Source: JAXGXT01 sp040772665
GTDB taxonomy: Bacteria > Bacillota > Clostridia > Lachnospirales > Anaerotignaceae
Length of the DNA: 64,000 nt
Reading direction: 5' to 3'
Assembly: GCA_040772665.1 (NCBI GenBank)
Contig: JAXGXT010000002.1
Coordinates: forward strand, 124,001 to 188,000
The position numbers and the translations under genes were made by a program. Within the stretch, counting starts at the first letter, position 1. Each line of letters begins with the position of its first letter. The notes beneath the pieces were generated by a model, which did not search any database, was not told the origin of the DNA, and worked only from the letters and a program-made list of their open reading frames with translations. This document shows, piece after piece, positions 33,595 through 42,875 of this stretch.

Positions 33595-35121
33595 CTATAT
33601 AAAATTAAGAAATGCAGGAATAAGCCCTATTATAAAGCCTAAAACACCGCCGACAGCTGTTATAGCTTTAAGTTCTTTGTTTACGATTGATATTATGAGT
33701 TCTTCTGTATAGGCAGTGCTGAAAGAGTTTATTCTTTCTTCAACTATTTTTGGAATGCTGAATGCTTCTAAAATTTTAGGAGCGGCTTTTGCAATAAAAA
33801 TTCTATAAAAAGTAAAAAATGAATCTTTTATTGCAGATAATCTTTTTTCATTGATTTTTTTAAAGAAACTGCCTAATTCTTTTGATTTAAAGCAAAGTAT
33901 TTTTTTAACAGAAAAATTGCAAATATTGTTCAAAGTACTCTCAGACAATATGGTTTTAACAAAAACGTCAATTATGGTTCTTATTTTTTCATCATAACCT
34001 TTATCCATACTTGTAAAAAAATGTGAAAGGGTTATATCCTCACTGTTTTTAAAGGTTAGCTTTAAGCTCTCAAAAACAAAAGATATACTTTTTTCAGAAA
34101 AAAGTTCTTTCATTAAAAAAGAAACAGAGCGGTTTATTGAATTTTCTCTAAGTTCACTTGTTAAAAGTGAAGCACCTTCCCCCACAGATATTTCAAGTGC
34201 TTTTTCAATTGCTATGCCTACGCATTTTTCAATTTCAGGTGAGTTTGCAGGGTTGTTAAAGTATGTGGTTAAGTTTTCAAGTATGCTTGCGTAAATATCA
34301 TCAGGATTTATGAACATGCTCATAAATGGGCCTGTGAAACTTTGAACCATTATATTTATTTTTTCTTTCAGCAAGTTTTCTATTTCTTGATTTTCAGTTA
34401 GATTAATAAGAGAATTTACAACAATGGGAACTTTAATTGAAATATAATCTTTAAGTTCCTCAATGGAAGAATAAGAAAAGATTTCGCCTAAATTTCTTTC
34501 ATCTTCTTTTAATGAAATTAAAAAAGTCCAAACTATTTTTACTAAAATTATATTAACAATAGAATTATTGCTTATATTTTCTTTATTTTTTAAAATAAAA
34601 TTTTCTATTTTATCCAAATTTTTTTCATAATTAAGTTCTTTAATATCATTTTCTAAAATATTTGAAACTTTTATATAGATGGCGTTGGAAATATCTTCTT
34701 TAACATTTTCATTTAAAAGATTTTCTTTAAATTTTTCAAAAACAGAAATAACCATTTCATCAATATCTTCACTTTTTGAAAAGCCTTTTGTTTTTATCAA
34801 AGCTTCTTCAAAAGTAAGGTTACTATTTTTTAAGGAATTAAGAATTTTTTCCATTATACTTTCAAGACTTGAAACAACGGCATAATTAGAAAACCCCTCA
34901 AGAATCACTTCTTGAGTAAGAAGATAGTTCCCGACTGTATCTCCAAGAGTTGAGGCTATACGTGCTTTTTCTTTGGGGATAAGCCCGGGAGTAAAGGGAA
35001 CTTTGTATTTGTTTAAATATACAGCTTCATGAGGGCGAAAAAGCATTTTTATGGCAAGCCAATTTGTGAAATACCCTATAATTCCGCCTGCAACGGGAGT
35101 TATAAACAGATTTACATTCAT
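33595..35121 (-). CDS. DUF445 family membrane protein
   Basis: A 508-residue protein of the DUF445 (YheB-like) family. It starts with a hydrophobic segment MNVNLFITPVAGGIIGYF followed by the conserved TNWLAIKMLFRPHEA and VPFTPGLIPKEKARIA; a long helical, Lys/Asn/Glu-rich middle follows; and it ends in a second TM segment AITAVGGVLGFIIGLIPAFL. Both ends are membrane-bound and the middle is likely an extended soluble region. Function is unknown; some relatives are linked to spore or cell-envelope assembly. RBS AAAGGATG precedes ATG 35121. Confidence 0.9.
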   Translation of the reverse strand: MNVNLFITPVAGGIIGYFTNWLAIKMLFRPHEAVYLNKYKVPFTPGLIPKEKARIASTLGDTVGNYLLTQEVILEGFSNYAVVSSLESIMEKILNSLKNSNLTFEEALIKTKGFSKSEDIDEMVISVFEKFKENLLNENVKEDISNAIYIKVSNILENDIKELNYEKNLDKIENFILKNKENISNNSIVNIILVKIVWTFLISLKEDERNLGEIFSYSSIEELKDYISIKVPIVVNSLINLTENQEIENLLKEKINIMVQSFTGPFMSMFINPDDIYASILENLTTYFNNPANSPEIEKCVGIAIEKALEISVGEGASLLTSELRENSINRSVSFLMKELFSEKSISFVFESLKLTFKNSEDITLSHFFTSMDKGYDEKIRTIIDVFVKTILSESTLNNICNFSVKKILCFKSKELGSFFKKINEKRLSAIKDSFFTFYRIFIAKAAPKILEAFSIPKIVEERINSFSTAYTEELIISIVNKELKAITAVGGVLGFIIGLIPAFLNFI

Positions 35122-35210
35122 TTAAAGCATCCTTTTTTATAATTTAATAGTTTAAAAAGTTTCAGCATTAGTATATAAAATATAAAAATTAAAATTTGCA
35201 ACCTAATTAA

Positions 35211-35236
35211 AGTTGGAGAATATTAATTCCCCAACT
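35211..35236 (-). terminator. Probable terminator after rex
   Basis: AGTTGG (35211-35216) and CCAACT (35231-35236) enclose a further GAAT/ATTC helix; the minus-strand tail TTTAATTA is only moderately T-rich. Confidence 0.5.
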
Positions 35237-35286
35237 ATTCGCTTTTAATTATGAAATTCAAAATACAGCATCAATGTTGTGCTTGA

Positions 35287-35973
35287 TTATTCTTCCTCAT
35301 CAGAACCGTCTTCATAATCTGAATCATCCATCAGCTCGTCTATTTCAACCTCGTTTATTTTATAAAGAAGTGTCATAAGACTGTCTGTGAGATGAACGTT
35401 TTCAACCTTTACATCTTCAGAAAGGTTAAGATCAACATGTGAAAAGTTCCATATTCCCTTTACACCTAATACAGCAAGGTTGTTTGCAACTGCGCTTGCT
35501 TGTGAACGGGGAAGAGTAAGGATGGCAACATCAACCTTGTTGTCTTTAACAAAGTTTTCCATCTCGTCAATATCGTAAACTTCAACACCTCTTATTGTCA
35601 TTCCTATCAAACGTGGATTCACGTCAAAAACAGCAGTGATAACAAAGCCTCGTTTTTCAAAATTAGTGTAGTTAACAAGAGCCTGTCCTATATTTCCGCC
35701 GCCAATAACAATAAGGTTATAAACTTTATCAAGTCCTAAAATTTTTTTGATTTCACTGTGGAGATATTCCACGTTATACCCGTATCCCTGTTGCCCAAAA
35801 CCACCAAAATTGTTAAGATCCTGTCTTATTTGGGATGCGGTTATATTCATTTTTACGCTTAGCTCCTTAGAGGAAATACGTACTATATCATTTTCCAGCA
35901 AGTCGCCCAAATATCTGTAGTATCTGGGAAGTCTGTTTATAACAGCTGCGGAAATTTTTCTTTCGTTATTCAT
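35287..35973 (-). CDS. rex: Redox-sensing transcriptional repressor Rex
   Basis: A 228-residue repressor that senses the NADH/NAD+ ratio and controls fermentation genes. N-terminal winged helix (AAVINRLPRYYRYLGDLL, ISSKELSVKMNITASQIRQDL, FGGFGQQGYGYNV) and Rossmann domain with VIGGGNIGQALVNY are canonical. A Glu/Asp-rich tail (about 212-228) extends the protein, as in several clostridial Rex proteins. RBS AAGGGGTGG precedes ATG 35973. Divergent from the ABC-F gene. Confidence 0.97.
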   Translation of the reverse strand: MNNERKISAAVINRLPRYYRYLGDLLENDIVRISSKELSVKMNITASQIRQDLNNFGGFGQQGYGYNVEYLHSEIKKILGLDKVYNLIVIGGGNIGQALVNYTNFEKRGFVITAVFDVNPRLIGMTIRGVEVYDIDEMENFVKDNKVDVAILTLPRSQASAVANNLAVLGVKGIWNFSHVDLNLSEDVKVENVHLTDSLMTLLYKINEVEIDELMDDSDYEDGSDEEE

Positions 35974-36092
35974 TTAAAACCACCCCTTAATAAAATAGAG
36001 TATACCACTTTAAACAATTTAATGCAATGTTTTGCCTTTCATTTAGTAAATTTTTCTGCTATAATCACATTGTTTGGAAGGAGAGTTGTGCT

Positions 36093-38021
36093 ATGGTTTT
36101 ATCTTGTAAAGATATAAGCAAATCTTATGGTATTGACATAATTTTAGAGAAAATTACTTTTAATATAGATGAAAAAGAAAAGGCAGCGATTGTTGGTGTT
36201 AACGGGGCGGGGAAAACAACCCTTTTTAAAATTATTGCCGAGGAAATAAGTCATGACTTTGGCGAAATATTTATTAAAAAGGAAATAGAAATCGGCTATT
36301 TAAAGCAAAACCCGGTTGTTGAAGGCACCAAGACAATTTATGAAGAAACATTGACTGTATTTGAAAAATTAATTGATATGGAAAACCGTCTAAGAAGCAT
36401 GGAGCTTGAAATGGCAGCACTTCAGGATGAGGAATTGGAAAAACATATGTCTGAGTATTCCTTATTGCAGCATAGTTTTGAGGAAAGTGATGGATATGGA
36501 TATAAAAGCCGCATAAATGGAGTGTTAAAAGGCCTTGGATTTAAAGAAGAAGATTTTAAAAAGCCTGTAGAGCTTCTTTCAGGGGGAGAAAAAACGAGAG
36601 TTCATTTAGGAAAACTGCTTTTATCAAAGCCTGACCTTTTGCTTTTGGATGAGCCTACAAACCATTTAGATATTGATTCTATCAGTTGGCTTGAAGACTT
36701 TTTAAAAGGTTATCAAGGCTCTGTTATAATTATTTCCCACGATAGATATTTTATGGATAAGGTTGTAACTAAAGTGGTAGAGATAGAAAACAAAAGATCT
36801 TATGTTTATGAAGGAAATTATTCTTTTTATGCGGCACATAAAGAAATAAACAGACAGGTTCAATTAAAACAATATAAAGATCAGGAAAAGGAAATAAAAC
36901 GCCAGGAAGACATAATCAAAACTTTGCGTTCTTTTAACAGAGAAAAAAGCATCAAACGTGCTGAAAGCAGGGAAAAACTGCTTAACAAAGTTGAAAAAAT
37001 ACAAAGACCTGAAAATCTTCCTGAAAAAATGCGTCTTAATCTTACACCAAAAATAATAAGTGGAAATGATGTACTTTTTGCCGAGGATTTAAGCAAAAGT
37101 TTTCCCGACAGAAAGCTTTTTGAAAATATTTTCTTAGACATTAAAAGGGGAGATAAGGTTGCAATTATAGGCCCTAACGGGGTTGGAAAAACCACTCTTT
37201 TTAAAATGCTTTTAGGAGAAATCAAAAGCGACGGAGGGAAAGTGACATTTGGAAACAACGTTAATGTTGGATATTATGATCAAAAACAGGAAAGCTTTGA
37301 TGAGAACAAAACTATTATTCAAGAAATTTCCGATACATACCCAACACTGACAAATGGTGAAATAAGAAATGTACTTGCGGCTTTTGTTTTTGAAGGAGAT
37401 GACGTTTTTAAGCCTATAAGTGCTTTAAGCGGAGGAGAAAAGGGAAGGGTAATGCTTGCGAAAATTATGCTCGGAAAGTCTAATTTGCTTATGCTTGATG
37501 AGCCCACCAACCACTTGGATATGTTTAGCAAGGAAGTTTTGGAAAACGCTTTAAACAGATATGAGGGTACAGTTGTCTATATTTCCCATGACAGATATTT
37601 TATTAATAAAACAGCTGAAAAGGTTCTTGAACTTACGGAAAATGGTACAATACTTTACCTTGGAAATTATGATTATTATGTGGAGAAAAAAACCTTAAAA
37701 GAAACCGAGGAATTGCTTTTCGGTGAAAAGAAACCAATCGAAGAATTAAACCAGCCTGTTTCTGTTTTAAAACAAGAATGGCAAAATCAAAAAGAACAGC
37801 AGGCAAAAGAGCGAAAAATAAAAAATATGATTTTAAAAGTTGAAGAAGAAATTGAAGAAACGGAAAAAAAGGTTGAAAATCTAAATGAAAAATTAAATTT
37901 ACATGAATTTTCTTCTGATGCTGAAAAGATTAATGAAATTTTTGAGGAAAAAACACAGGCAGAGGAAAAACTTGCAAAGCTGATTGAAGAATGGGAAGAA
38001 CTTTCTTTAAAAGAAATATAA
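36093..38021 (+). CDS. ABC-F family ATPase (ribosome-associated)
   Basis: A 642-residue soluble protein with two ABC ATPase domains and no membrane segment. Each has Walker A (GVNGAGKTT, GPNGVGKTT), signature LSGGEK and Walker B LLLLDEPTNHLD/LLMLDEPTNHLD. A linker helix pair (about 240-310) is the P-site tRNA interaction motif of ABC-F factors, and a C-terminal charged coiled coil (about 560-640) resembles YdiF/Uup types. ABC-F proteins relieve ribosome stalling or protect from antibiotics; the role here is not determinable. The start is ATG 36093 after GGAAGGAG; an upstream in-frame codon at 36027 lies in non-coding sequence. Confidence 0.94.
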   Translation: MVLSCKDISKSYGIDIILEKITFNIDEKEKAAIVGVNGAGKTTLFKIIAEEISHDFGEIFIKKEIEIGYLKQNPVVEGTKTIYEETLTVFEKLIDMENRLRSMELEMAALQDEELEKHMSEYSLLQHSFEESDGYGYKSRINGVLKGLGFKEEDFKKPVELLSGGEKTRVHLGKLLLSKPDLLLLDEPTNHLDIDSISWLEDFLKGYQGSVIIISHDRYFMDKVVTKVVEIENKRSYVYEGNYSFYAAHKEINRQVQLKQYKDQEKEIKRQEDIIKTLRSFNREKSIKRAESREKLLNKVEKIQRPENLPEKMRLNLTPKIISGNDVLFAEDLSKSFPDRKLFENIFLDIKRGDKVAIIGPNGVGKTTLFKMLLGEIKSDGGKVTFGNNVNVGYYDQKQESFDENKTIIQEISDTYPTLTNGEIRNVLAAFVFEGDDVFKPISALSGGEKGRVMLAKIMLGKSNLLMLDEPTNHLDMFSKEVLENALNRYEGTVVYISHDRYFINKTAEKVLELTENGTILYLGNYDYYVEKKTLKETEELLFGEKKPIEELNQPVSVLKQEWQNQKEQQAKERKIKNMILKVEEEIEETEKKVENLNEKLNLHEFSSDAEKINEIFEEKTQAEEKLAKLIEEWEELSLKEI

Positions 38022-38073
38022 TTTATAAAAAAACTTTAATTTTATTTATTTTTTAAATAAAAGATATTCCTTT

Positions 38074-38117
38074 AAAAAAGAGAAAAGCTCAAGTTGTTTT
38101 GAGCTTTTCTCTTTTTT
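38074..38117. terminator. Bidirectional terminator between ABC-F and DUF896 genes
   Basis: A 19-bp stem including A and T runs: AAAAAAGAGAAAAGCTCAA (38074-38092) and its complement (38099-38117) around a 6-base loop. Confidence 0.92.
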
Positions 38118-38133
38118 ATTATTATTATGTTTT

Positions 38134-38355
38134 TTAACGGCTTTCTTTTCTTTTTACAGGAGTGCAGCTTCCATCTTCTTCAACTATGGTTATTCTTTCA
38201 AGGGTTGCCCTTGCGTTTTCTCTAAAGGCCGTGATGAATTCTTTTCTTAAAAAATCTCTTTCTGAAATTTCTTCGTTTGTAAGTCCAACTGTTTTTGCCT
38301 TGTGCGCAAGCTCGTTAATTCTTGCAAGCCTTGCTGTTTCTTCTATTTCATTCAT
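38134..38355 (-). CDS. DUF896 (YnzC-type) small helical protein
   Basis: A 73-residue cytosolic protein with two helices (ETARLARINELAHKAKT and SERDFLRKEFITAFRENARATLERI) separated by the conserved VGLTNEE turn. In Bacillus a YnzC relative is SOS-linked, but no function is proven. RBS GGGAGA precedes ATG 38355. It starts 11 bases after the dehydrogenase gene on the same strand and is probably co-transcribed. Confidence 0.92.
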   Translation of the reverse strand: MNEIEETARLARINELAHKAKTVGLTNEEISERDFLRKEFITAFRENARATLERITIVEEDGSCTPVKRKESR

Positions 38356-38366
38356 AATAAATCTCC

Positions 38367-39338
38367 CTAAATTTGAATTTCTGTGTTAACAAGGTTATAT
38401 GGTTTTTCTTTTCTTAAAATTGCAGAAATTCCATTAAGCGCCTCAACACTCATATTTATTCTTACGCCGTATGTTTGTGTTCCAACATGGGGTGTAACCA
38501 CCACATTGCTGCAGGCAAGAAGTTCCTTGCTTACCTTAGGCTCAAACTCAAAAACATCAAGTCCGGCACCTTTTAAAGTTCCGTTATTAAGAGCCTCAAC
38601 CAATGCACTTTCTTTAACAATAGGGCCTCTTGCAACATTTATAAGATAAGAGCCTTTTTTCATTTGAGCAAAACGTTTCTCATCAACTAAGTGATGACTT
38701 TCCGGGGTGTAAGGCATATTTAAAGATATGCAGTCGCATTTTTCAAATATTTCATCAAGTGTCATATATTCCACATTAAGTGATTTTTCAATTTCGTCAC
38801 TTAATTTACGGGTGTTGTGATAGTAAATTTTCATTCCCAAAGCCTGTGCTTTTACCGCTATTGACTTGCCTATTCTTCCAAGACCGATTATTCCCAAAGA
38901 ATGGCCGAAGATTTCGGTTGCTGAATCATCAAAAGCTGAACGCTCCCATTTACCTTCTTTCATTATTTTGTCGTAATAAGAAACATTTCTCATGGATGAG
39001 GCAAGAAGGGCAATTGCAAGTTCTGCCGTTGCTTCTGTAACTGTGTTTGGTGTATTTATTACAGCTATATTTTTTTTGGAGGCATGTTCAACATCAATGT
39101 TGTCATATCCAACTCCAAGGTTTCCGATTGCTTTAAGATTTTTCCCCGCATCAATAATTTCTTTATTAACTTTAGAAGAAATGGTAAAAAGAACTTCAAA
39201 ATCGGCAATATTATTAATTATTTCCTCCTTTGAAAAGAAGCCTTTTTCCTTTGAGGGATGGGTGAAGTCAAGGGTTTCTTTAAAGGTTTCTTTAATTTCG
39301 TCAGGTATCCATTGTGTAACAAGCACTTTTGATTTCAT
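38367..39338 (-). CDS. D-isomer-specific 2-hydroxyacid dehydrogenase
   Basis: A 323-residue NAD(P)-dependent dehydrogenase of the glyoxylate/hydroxypyruvate/lactate reductase group. GNLGVGYDNIDVEHA, the Rossmann loop LGIIGLGRIGKSIA, the catalytic Arg in INVARGPIV, Glu in FEFEPKV and His in VTPHVGTQT are present. The substrate is not defined; D-lactate, glyoxylate or a branched keto acid are possible. The start is ATG 39338 after AGGA; a longer in-frame start at 39359 adds seven residues without homology. Followed by DUF896. Confidence 0.92.
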   Translation of the reverse strand: MKSKVLVTQWIPDEIKETFKETLDFTHPSKEKGFFSKEEIINNIADFEVLFTISSKVNKEIIDAGKNLKAIGNLGVGYDNIDVEHASKKNIAVINTPNTVTEATAELAIALLASSMRNVSYYDKIMKEGKWERSAFDDSATEIFGHSLGIIGLGRIGKSIAVKAQALGMKIYYHNTRKLSDEIEKSLNVEYMTLDEIFEKCDCISLNMPYTPESHHLVDEKRFAQMKKGSYLINVARGPIVKESALVEALNNGTLKGAGLDVFEFEPKVSKELLACSNVVVTPHVGTQTYGVRINMSVEALNGISAILRKEKPYNLVNTEIQI

Positions 39339-39433
39339 AGTATTATTCCTACCTTCCAATTAAATACTAAGCTGTATTTTAATATATTTATTTTAGTTAT
39401 GCAAATAAAGTTTAATTTTTAACTGCTTTTGAA

Positions 39434-40012
39434 TTATTTTTTCCAAAGACCGTGTTTGCTGCAAAAGAAATAAAAACTGCCTTTTGAAAGCTTTGGAAAA
39501 CGGGTTTCAGAGCTTTGTTCAGGGTAAAGACGTTCAAGTATAATTTTATTATCACTTATAAAAATTATAAAACTTATATAATGTGATTTTTCCATTTCAT
39601 GGGGTATGGTTATATAACACTCATTGTCTAAAACCTCTATATTTATGGTGTGGTTGTTATCAGCCTGTTTTGCTTTAAGGGGAGAAAGCTTTCTTCCGCA
39701 GCAAGATAAGTAAGCACTTGAAGATGAAGTGAGTATGTTTCCACAAGCAGGGCATACATAAATTTTAATTCTTTTCAGGTTTCCTGCATCTGAAATGTTA
39801 GGCTCTAAATCTCCCAAAAGTATCTTTTCTATATCAACATTTAAAACATCTGAAAGCTGGTGAAGAACTGAAATGTCAGGGCATCCCATGCCACGTTCCC
39901 ATTTTGAAATTGTTTTGTCGCTTATATTCATGGTTTGTGCAAGCTGTTTTTGAGTCATATTTTTTTCTTTGCGCAGTTTAAAAATCAGCTTTCCAACCTT
40001 TTCGCAGTCCAT
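39434..40012 (-). CDS. XRE-family regulator with zinc-ribbon-like domain
   Basis: A 192-residue regulator: Cro/C1-type helix-turn-helix (about 6-62, with MTQKQLAQTMNISDKTISKWERG), then a segment with CPACG (about 86-90) and CCGRK (about 104-108) that could bind zinc, then a beta-rich C-terminal domain resembling a desulfoferrodoxin-like fold (HYISFIIFISDNKIILERLYPEQ). The C-terminal part may sense ligand or metal; this is inference. RBS GAGGTG precedes ATG 40012. It lies 30 bases downstream of the CcdA-TlpA gene. Confidence 0.85.
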   Translation of the reverse strand: MDCEKVGKLIFKLRKEKNMTQKQLAQTMNISDKTISKWERGMGCPDISVLHQLSDVLNVDIEKILLGDLEPNISDAGNLKRIKIYVCPACGNILTSSSSAYLSCCGRKLSPLKAKQADNNHTINIEVLDNECYITIPHEMEKSHYISFIIFISDNKIILERLYPEQSSETRFPKLSKGSFYFFCSKHGLWKK

Positions 40013-40042
40013 CTATACACCTCGCTTTAAGCATTTTAAAGC

Positions 40043-41308
40043 TTATTCTTTTTTACCTTCCATAGTTTGTTTTACAATGCTTTCCATAAACTCTCCAGAC
40101 AAAGCGCCTTCCACATAGCCGAAAATCTCGCCTGTGTTATCAAACATGAATGTTGTAGGGAAGGAGTAAATGCCATATTTCTCAAAGATTTTTCCGCCTT
40201 CATCAAAAACAACAGGAAAAGACAAATTATTGTCTGAAAGGAATTTTTTAATTTCTTCTTCGCTTCCTTCTCCTGCAAAATGAGGAGCGGCAATTCCAAG
40301 AACAATTAAATCCTTTTCATTTTTCTCATATTTTTCATATAAGGCTTGAATTTCAGGCATTTCCCCTCTGCAAGGAGGGCACCAAGTTCCCCAAAAGTTA
40401 AGAAAAACTGTTTTGTCTTTATAATCTGAAAGTGTATGAACATTTCCAAACTGGTCTGTTAATGTAAAATCATATTCCCATGCCAAGTCGTTATTTTGAG
40501 TTTCTTCCTGAGTTTCCTTTGGAGGGGAGGTGTCCTCCTCAAAATCTTTATTTTCGGAAGGATTGTTTTGGTTTGTTCCTATTGATGAAAGGTAATTTGT
40601 TATTCCATTCATATATCCTGTTAATGTCATTGTTCCCATTAATATTAATAAAATTGCCCCTGCTTTAACGGAATATTTAACAACATTTTGATGCTTTTTA
40701 AAAAAGCTTAAAACAGTTCCCGTAAATAATCCCACAGCAAGAAAAGGTATTACAAAACCTGCGGTATATGAACCTATAAGAAAAAACGCCTTTAAGGCAT
40801 TGCCTGAAGAACCTGCCATTAAAAGCACACTGCCTAAAATTGGCCCTATACATGGTGTCCATGCAAAGCTGAAGGTAAAACCTAAAAAAAGTGCTGTTAC
40901 AGGCCCCATTGCAAGGCTGTTTATGGAAAATGGAAGTCTGCGTTCTTTTTCAAGGGTTTCAGACTGACCAAACACATTAAGTTGGTAAAGCCCAAACATT
41001 ATCATTATAATACCGCTGATTTTTGCAAACAAAATGCGGTTTCCGCTGAAAAATTTGCCAAGGGCAGTAAATCCAAAACCTAAAATAAAGAAAGCTCCGC
41101 TTATTCCAAGAACAAAAAAGAAAGTGTTAAGCATAATTTTAGCACGAGGATAAAAAATTCTTCCCTCAGCATCAATCTCCTTTGAACCTCCTGCAAAATA
41201 GCTTACGTAAAGAGGAAGAAGGGGAAGAACACATGGTGAAAAAAAGCTAAGCAACCCTTGAAAAAAAACAGTTATGGCAGGAATGCTCATTTCAACAGAA
41301 AAAGGCAT
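40043..41308 (-). CDS. CcdA-TlpA fusion: transmembrane thiol-disulfide reductase
   Basis: A 421-residue fusion. Residues 1-240 form a six-helix CcdA/DsbD-type membrane domain with redox cysteines in SPCVLPLL (Cys26) and WTPCIGP (Cys153), which carries electrons across the membrane. After an acidic Pro/Glu/Asn linker (about 245-275) comes an extracytoplasmic TlpA/ResA-like thioredoxin domain with the active site WCPPC (Cys310, Cys313) and FPTTFMFD cis-Pro. It supplies reducing power to surface thiols. RBS AAAGGAGATG precedes ATG 41308. It follows an Rrf2 regulator and a rhodanese lipoprotein, which suggests a surface sulfur-redox role. Confidence 0.93.
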   Translation of the reverse strand: MPFSVEMSIPAITVFFQGLLSFFSPCVLPLLPLYVSYFAGGSKEIDAEGRIFYPRAKIMLNTFFFVLGISGAFFILGFGFTALGKFFSGNRILFAKISGIIMIMFGLYQLNVFGQSETLEKERRLPFSINSLAMGPVTALFLGFTFSFAWTPCIGPILGSVLLMAGSSGNALKAFFLIGSYTAGFVIPFLAVGLFTGTVLSFFKKHQNVVKYSVKAGAILLILMGTMTLTGYMNGITNYLSSIGTNQNNPSENKDFEEDTSPPKETQEETQNNDLAWEYDFTLTDQFGNVHTLSDYKDKTVFLNFWGTWCPPCRGEMPEIQALYEKYEKNEKDLIVLGIAAPHFAGEGSEEEIKKFLSDNNLSFPVVFDEGGKIFEKYGIYSFPTTFMFDNTGEIFGYVEGALSGEFMESIVKQTMEGKKE

Positions 41309-41328
41309 AAGGCATCTCCTTTCTAAAA

Positions 41329-41745
41329 TTAATTATCCTTGAAAATTTCGTTGCTGATATCAAAAAGTGTTTTGTTTTCAAGGTTTTGGTTGCATAGGAA
41401 ATCCAATTCTGAAATAATTTCTGACATAACATCACTTACTTTTAATGCCGTAGTGCAATCGGCATCAGTGTTTCCGCTGAAACGGTTAATTTCAGCAAAT
41501 TTAACATTTAAAGCATTTGCTATCTGTTTTAATGTAATATCACGACTGTCTTTAGAAAAAAAATACCCGCCTAAAGCACCTTCTTGTGTTTCAATAATTT
41601 CCGCAGTTTTAAGTTTTGCCATAATTTTTCTTATTCTTGCAGAGTTTGTAGAAATACTTTTTGAAAGGTTGCTGCTGGAAATAACGGTTTTTTCATGGTT
41701 TAGGTAAACAAGTGCGTGTATTGCAACGCAAAAATCACTATTCAT
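41329..41745 (-). CDS. Rrf2-family transcriptional regulator
   Basis: A 138-residue winged-helix regulator: MNSDFCVAIHALVYLNHEK start, wing and recognition region SISTNSARIRKIMAKLKTAEII, and GALGGYFFSKDSRDITLKQIA. The three closely spaced cysteines of IscR/NsrR are not present (Cys6, one near 97 and one near 117), so an Fe-S cluster is uncertain; it is closer to the YwnA-like branch. It overlaps the rhodanese gene by eight bases and lies 20 bases before the CcdA-TlpA gene, which it probably regulates. Confidence 0.9.
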   Translation of the reverse strand: MNSDFCVAIHALVYLNHEKTVISSSNLSKSISTNSARIRKIMAKLKTAEIIETQEGALGGYFFSKDSRDITLKQIANALNVKFAEINRFSGNTDADCTTALKVSDVMSEIISELDFLCNQNLENKTLFDISNEIFKDN

Positions 41746-42151
41746 CTAAGACTTCACCGCTTTCAGTTTCGTAAGTCCATGCAATTATGCCCCCCAAATC
41801 ATACACGTTGTTATATCCAAGGTCGGCAAGTTTTTGTGCGGCACTGGCACTTCTGTTTCCTGAACGGCAATAAACGATTATATTTTCATCAAAGTCCGAA
41901 AGTTCAGCGGGAGGGGAATCTTTTATTGTTTCATTTGGAATTAAAATTGCGTTTGGTATTCTTTTTTCCAAATATTCAGCTTCTGTTCGAACATCAACAA
42001 GAACCGCCCCTTCATCAAACATATCTTTTGCTTTTTCGGCTGTTATTTTTTCATAGGAAGAAGTTTTATTTTCAGAAGAACTTTTTTCACCACAGGCAGA
42101 GAATACGAAAAGGGAGATAAAAGTTAATAAAAATAAAATAATTTTTTTCAT
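41738..42151 (-). CDS. Rhodanese-like surface lipoprotein
   Basis: A 137-residue secreted lipoprotein with a signal peptide, lipobox FSAC (Cys20), and a single rhodanese domain: LVDVRTEAEYLEKRIPNAI and the active-site loop YCRSGNRS with Cys95. It would transfer sulfane sulfur or carry a persulfide outside the membrane. The start is ATG 42151 after AGAGGTG; a longer in-frame start at 42181 lacks a ribosome site. First gene of a three-gene operon with the Rrf2 regulator and CcdA-TlpA. Confidence 0.92.
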   Translation of the reverse strand: MKKIILFLLTFISLFVFSACGEKSSSENKTSSYEKITAEKAKDMFDEGAVLVDVRTEAEYLEKRIPNAILIPNETIKDSPPAELSDFDENIIVYCRSGNRSASAAQKLADLGYNNVYDLGGIIAWTYETESGEVLDE

Positions 42152-42379
42152 TATATCACCTCTGATAACTGTAATTAACAAGATTACATTTATTAAAGTT
42201 TATCACATGTGAATAAACCCGTCAATACAAATAGAATAAATAGGAATTAAGGTTTTAGTAAATAAATCTAGAATATTAGGGTTGCCTTAAGGCAGGTTAA
42301 GCAGGAATGCCCCAGTATATAGTGTCTTGATTTGTGGGGATGAAATTCTCAGAGTTTCAGCATGCTTTAATAAAAAAAT

Positions 42380-42408
42380 ACAGTTTAGAAGCATAGTCTC
42401 TAAACTGT
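42380..42408 (-). terminator. Terminator after the FMN-binding lipoprotein gene
   Basis: ACAGTTTAGA (42380-42389) pairs perfectly with TCTAAACTGT (42399-42408); on the minus strand ATTTTTTTA follows. Confidence 0.9.
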
Positions 42409-42425
42409 ATTTTAATTATTGTTTA

Positions 42426-42875
42426 TTAATCGTACTCAACTATTCCAAGGGTTTTATCACCTGTTTTTGCTTTTTCAAGAAGTGCGGAAGCCATTTTTTT
42501 AAAATTGTTTCCAGAAGAGGTTGCTCCAGATACTGTGTCAATGTTTTCATCTGTTTGAGAAGATAAAAAATCGGCGGCATAAGTTCTTGTATATCTGTTT
42601 GGATATGTGCCTTTAAGCGGGTTCATGTTTCGCATGTATGCTATGTCCCATGATTTAATAAATCCGCTGCTGTTTTTAGCGTTATATTCAACCGTAACAA
42701 TTTTGCTGTTGCTTACACGTATTGTAACAAATTCTTTCCAGTCATGGCTGTAGTCTGACATTTCAACAGTATAAAATCCGTCTACAAGCTTTTCTTTTTT
42801 GCCGCTGCAGGCTGTCATTGAAAAAGGAATTGTCAAAACTATAAAAAATAACAAGATTTGTTTTATTTTATTCAT
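42426..42875 (-). CDS. FMN-binding-domain lipoprotein with covalent flavin site
   Basis: A 149-residue secreted lipoprotein: signal peptide with lipobox MTAC (Cys23) and an FMN_bind domain (about 30-149) starting LVDGFYTVEMSDY and carrying DTVSGATSSG, whose Thr119 is the predicted acceptor of FMN attached by ApbE-type flavin transferases. Such proteins act in extracytoplasmic electron transfer. No apbE gene is in the window. The start is ATG 42875, eight bases after GGAGG, and overlaps the 3' end of the chemoreceptor gene by eight bases, so both are probably translated from one message. Confidence 0.88.
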   Translation of the reverse strand: MNKIKQILLFFIVLTIPFSMTACSGKKEKLVDGFYTVEMSDYSHDWKEFVTIRVSNSKIVTVEYNAKNSSGFIKSWDIAYMRNMNPLKGTYPNRYTRTYAADFLSSQTDENIDTVSGATSSGNNFKKMASALLEKAKTGDKTLGIVEYD

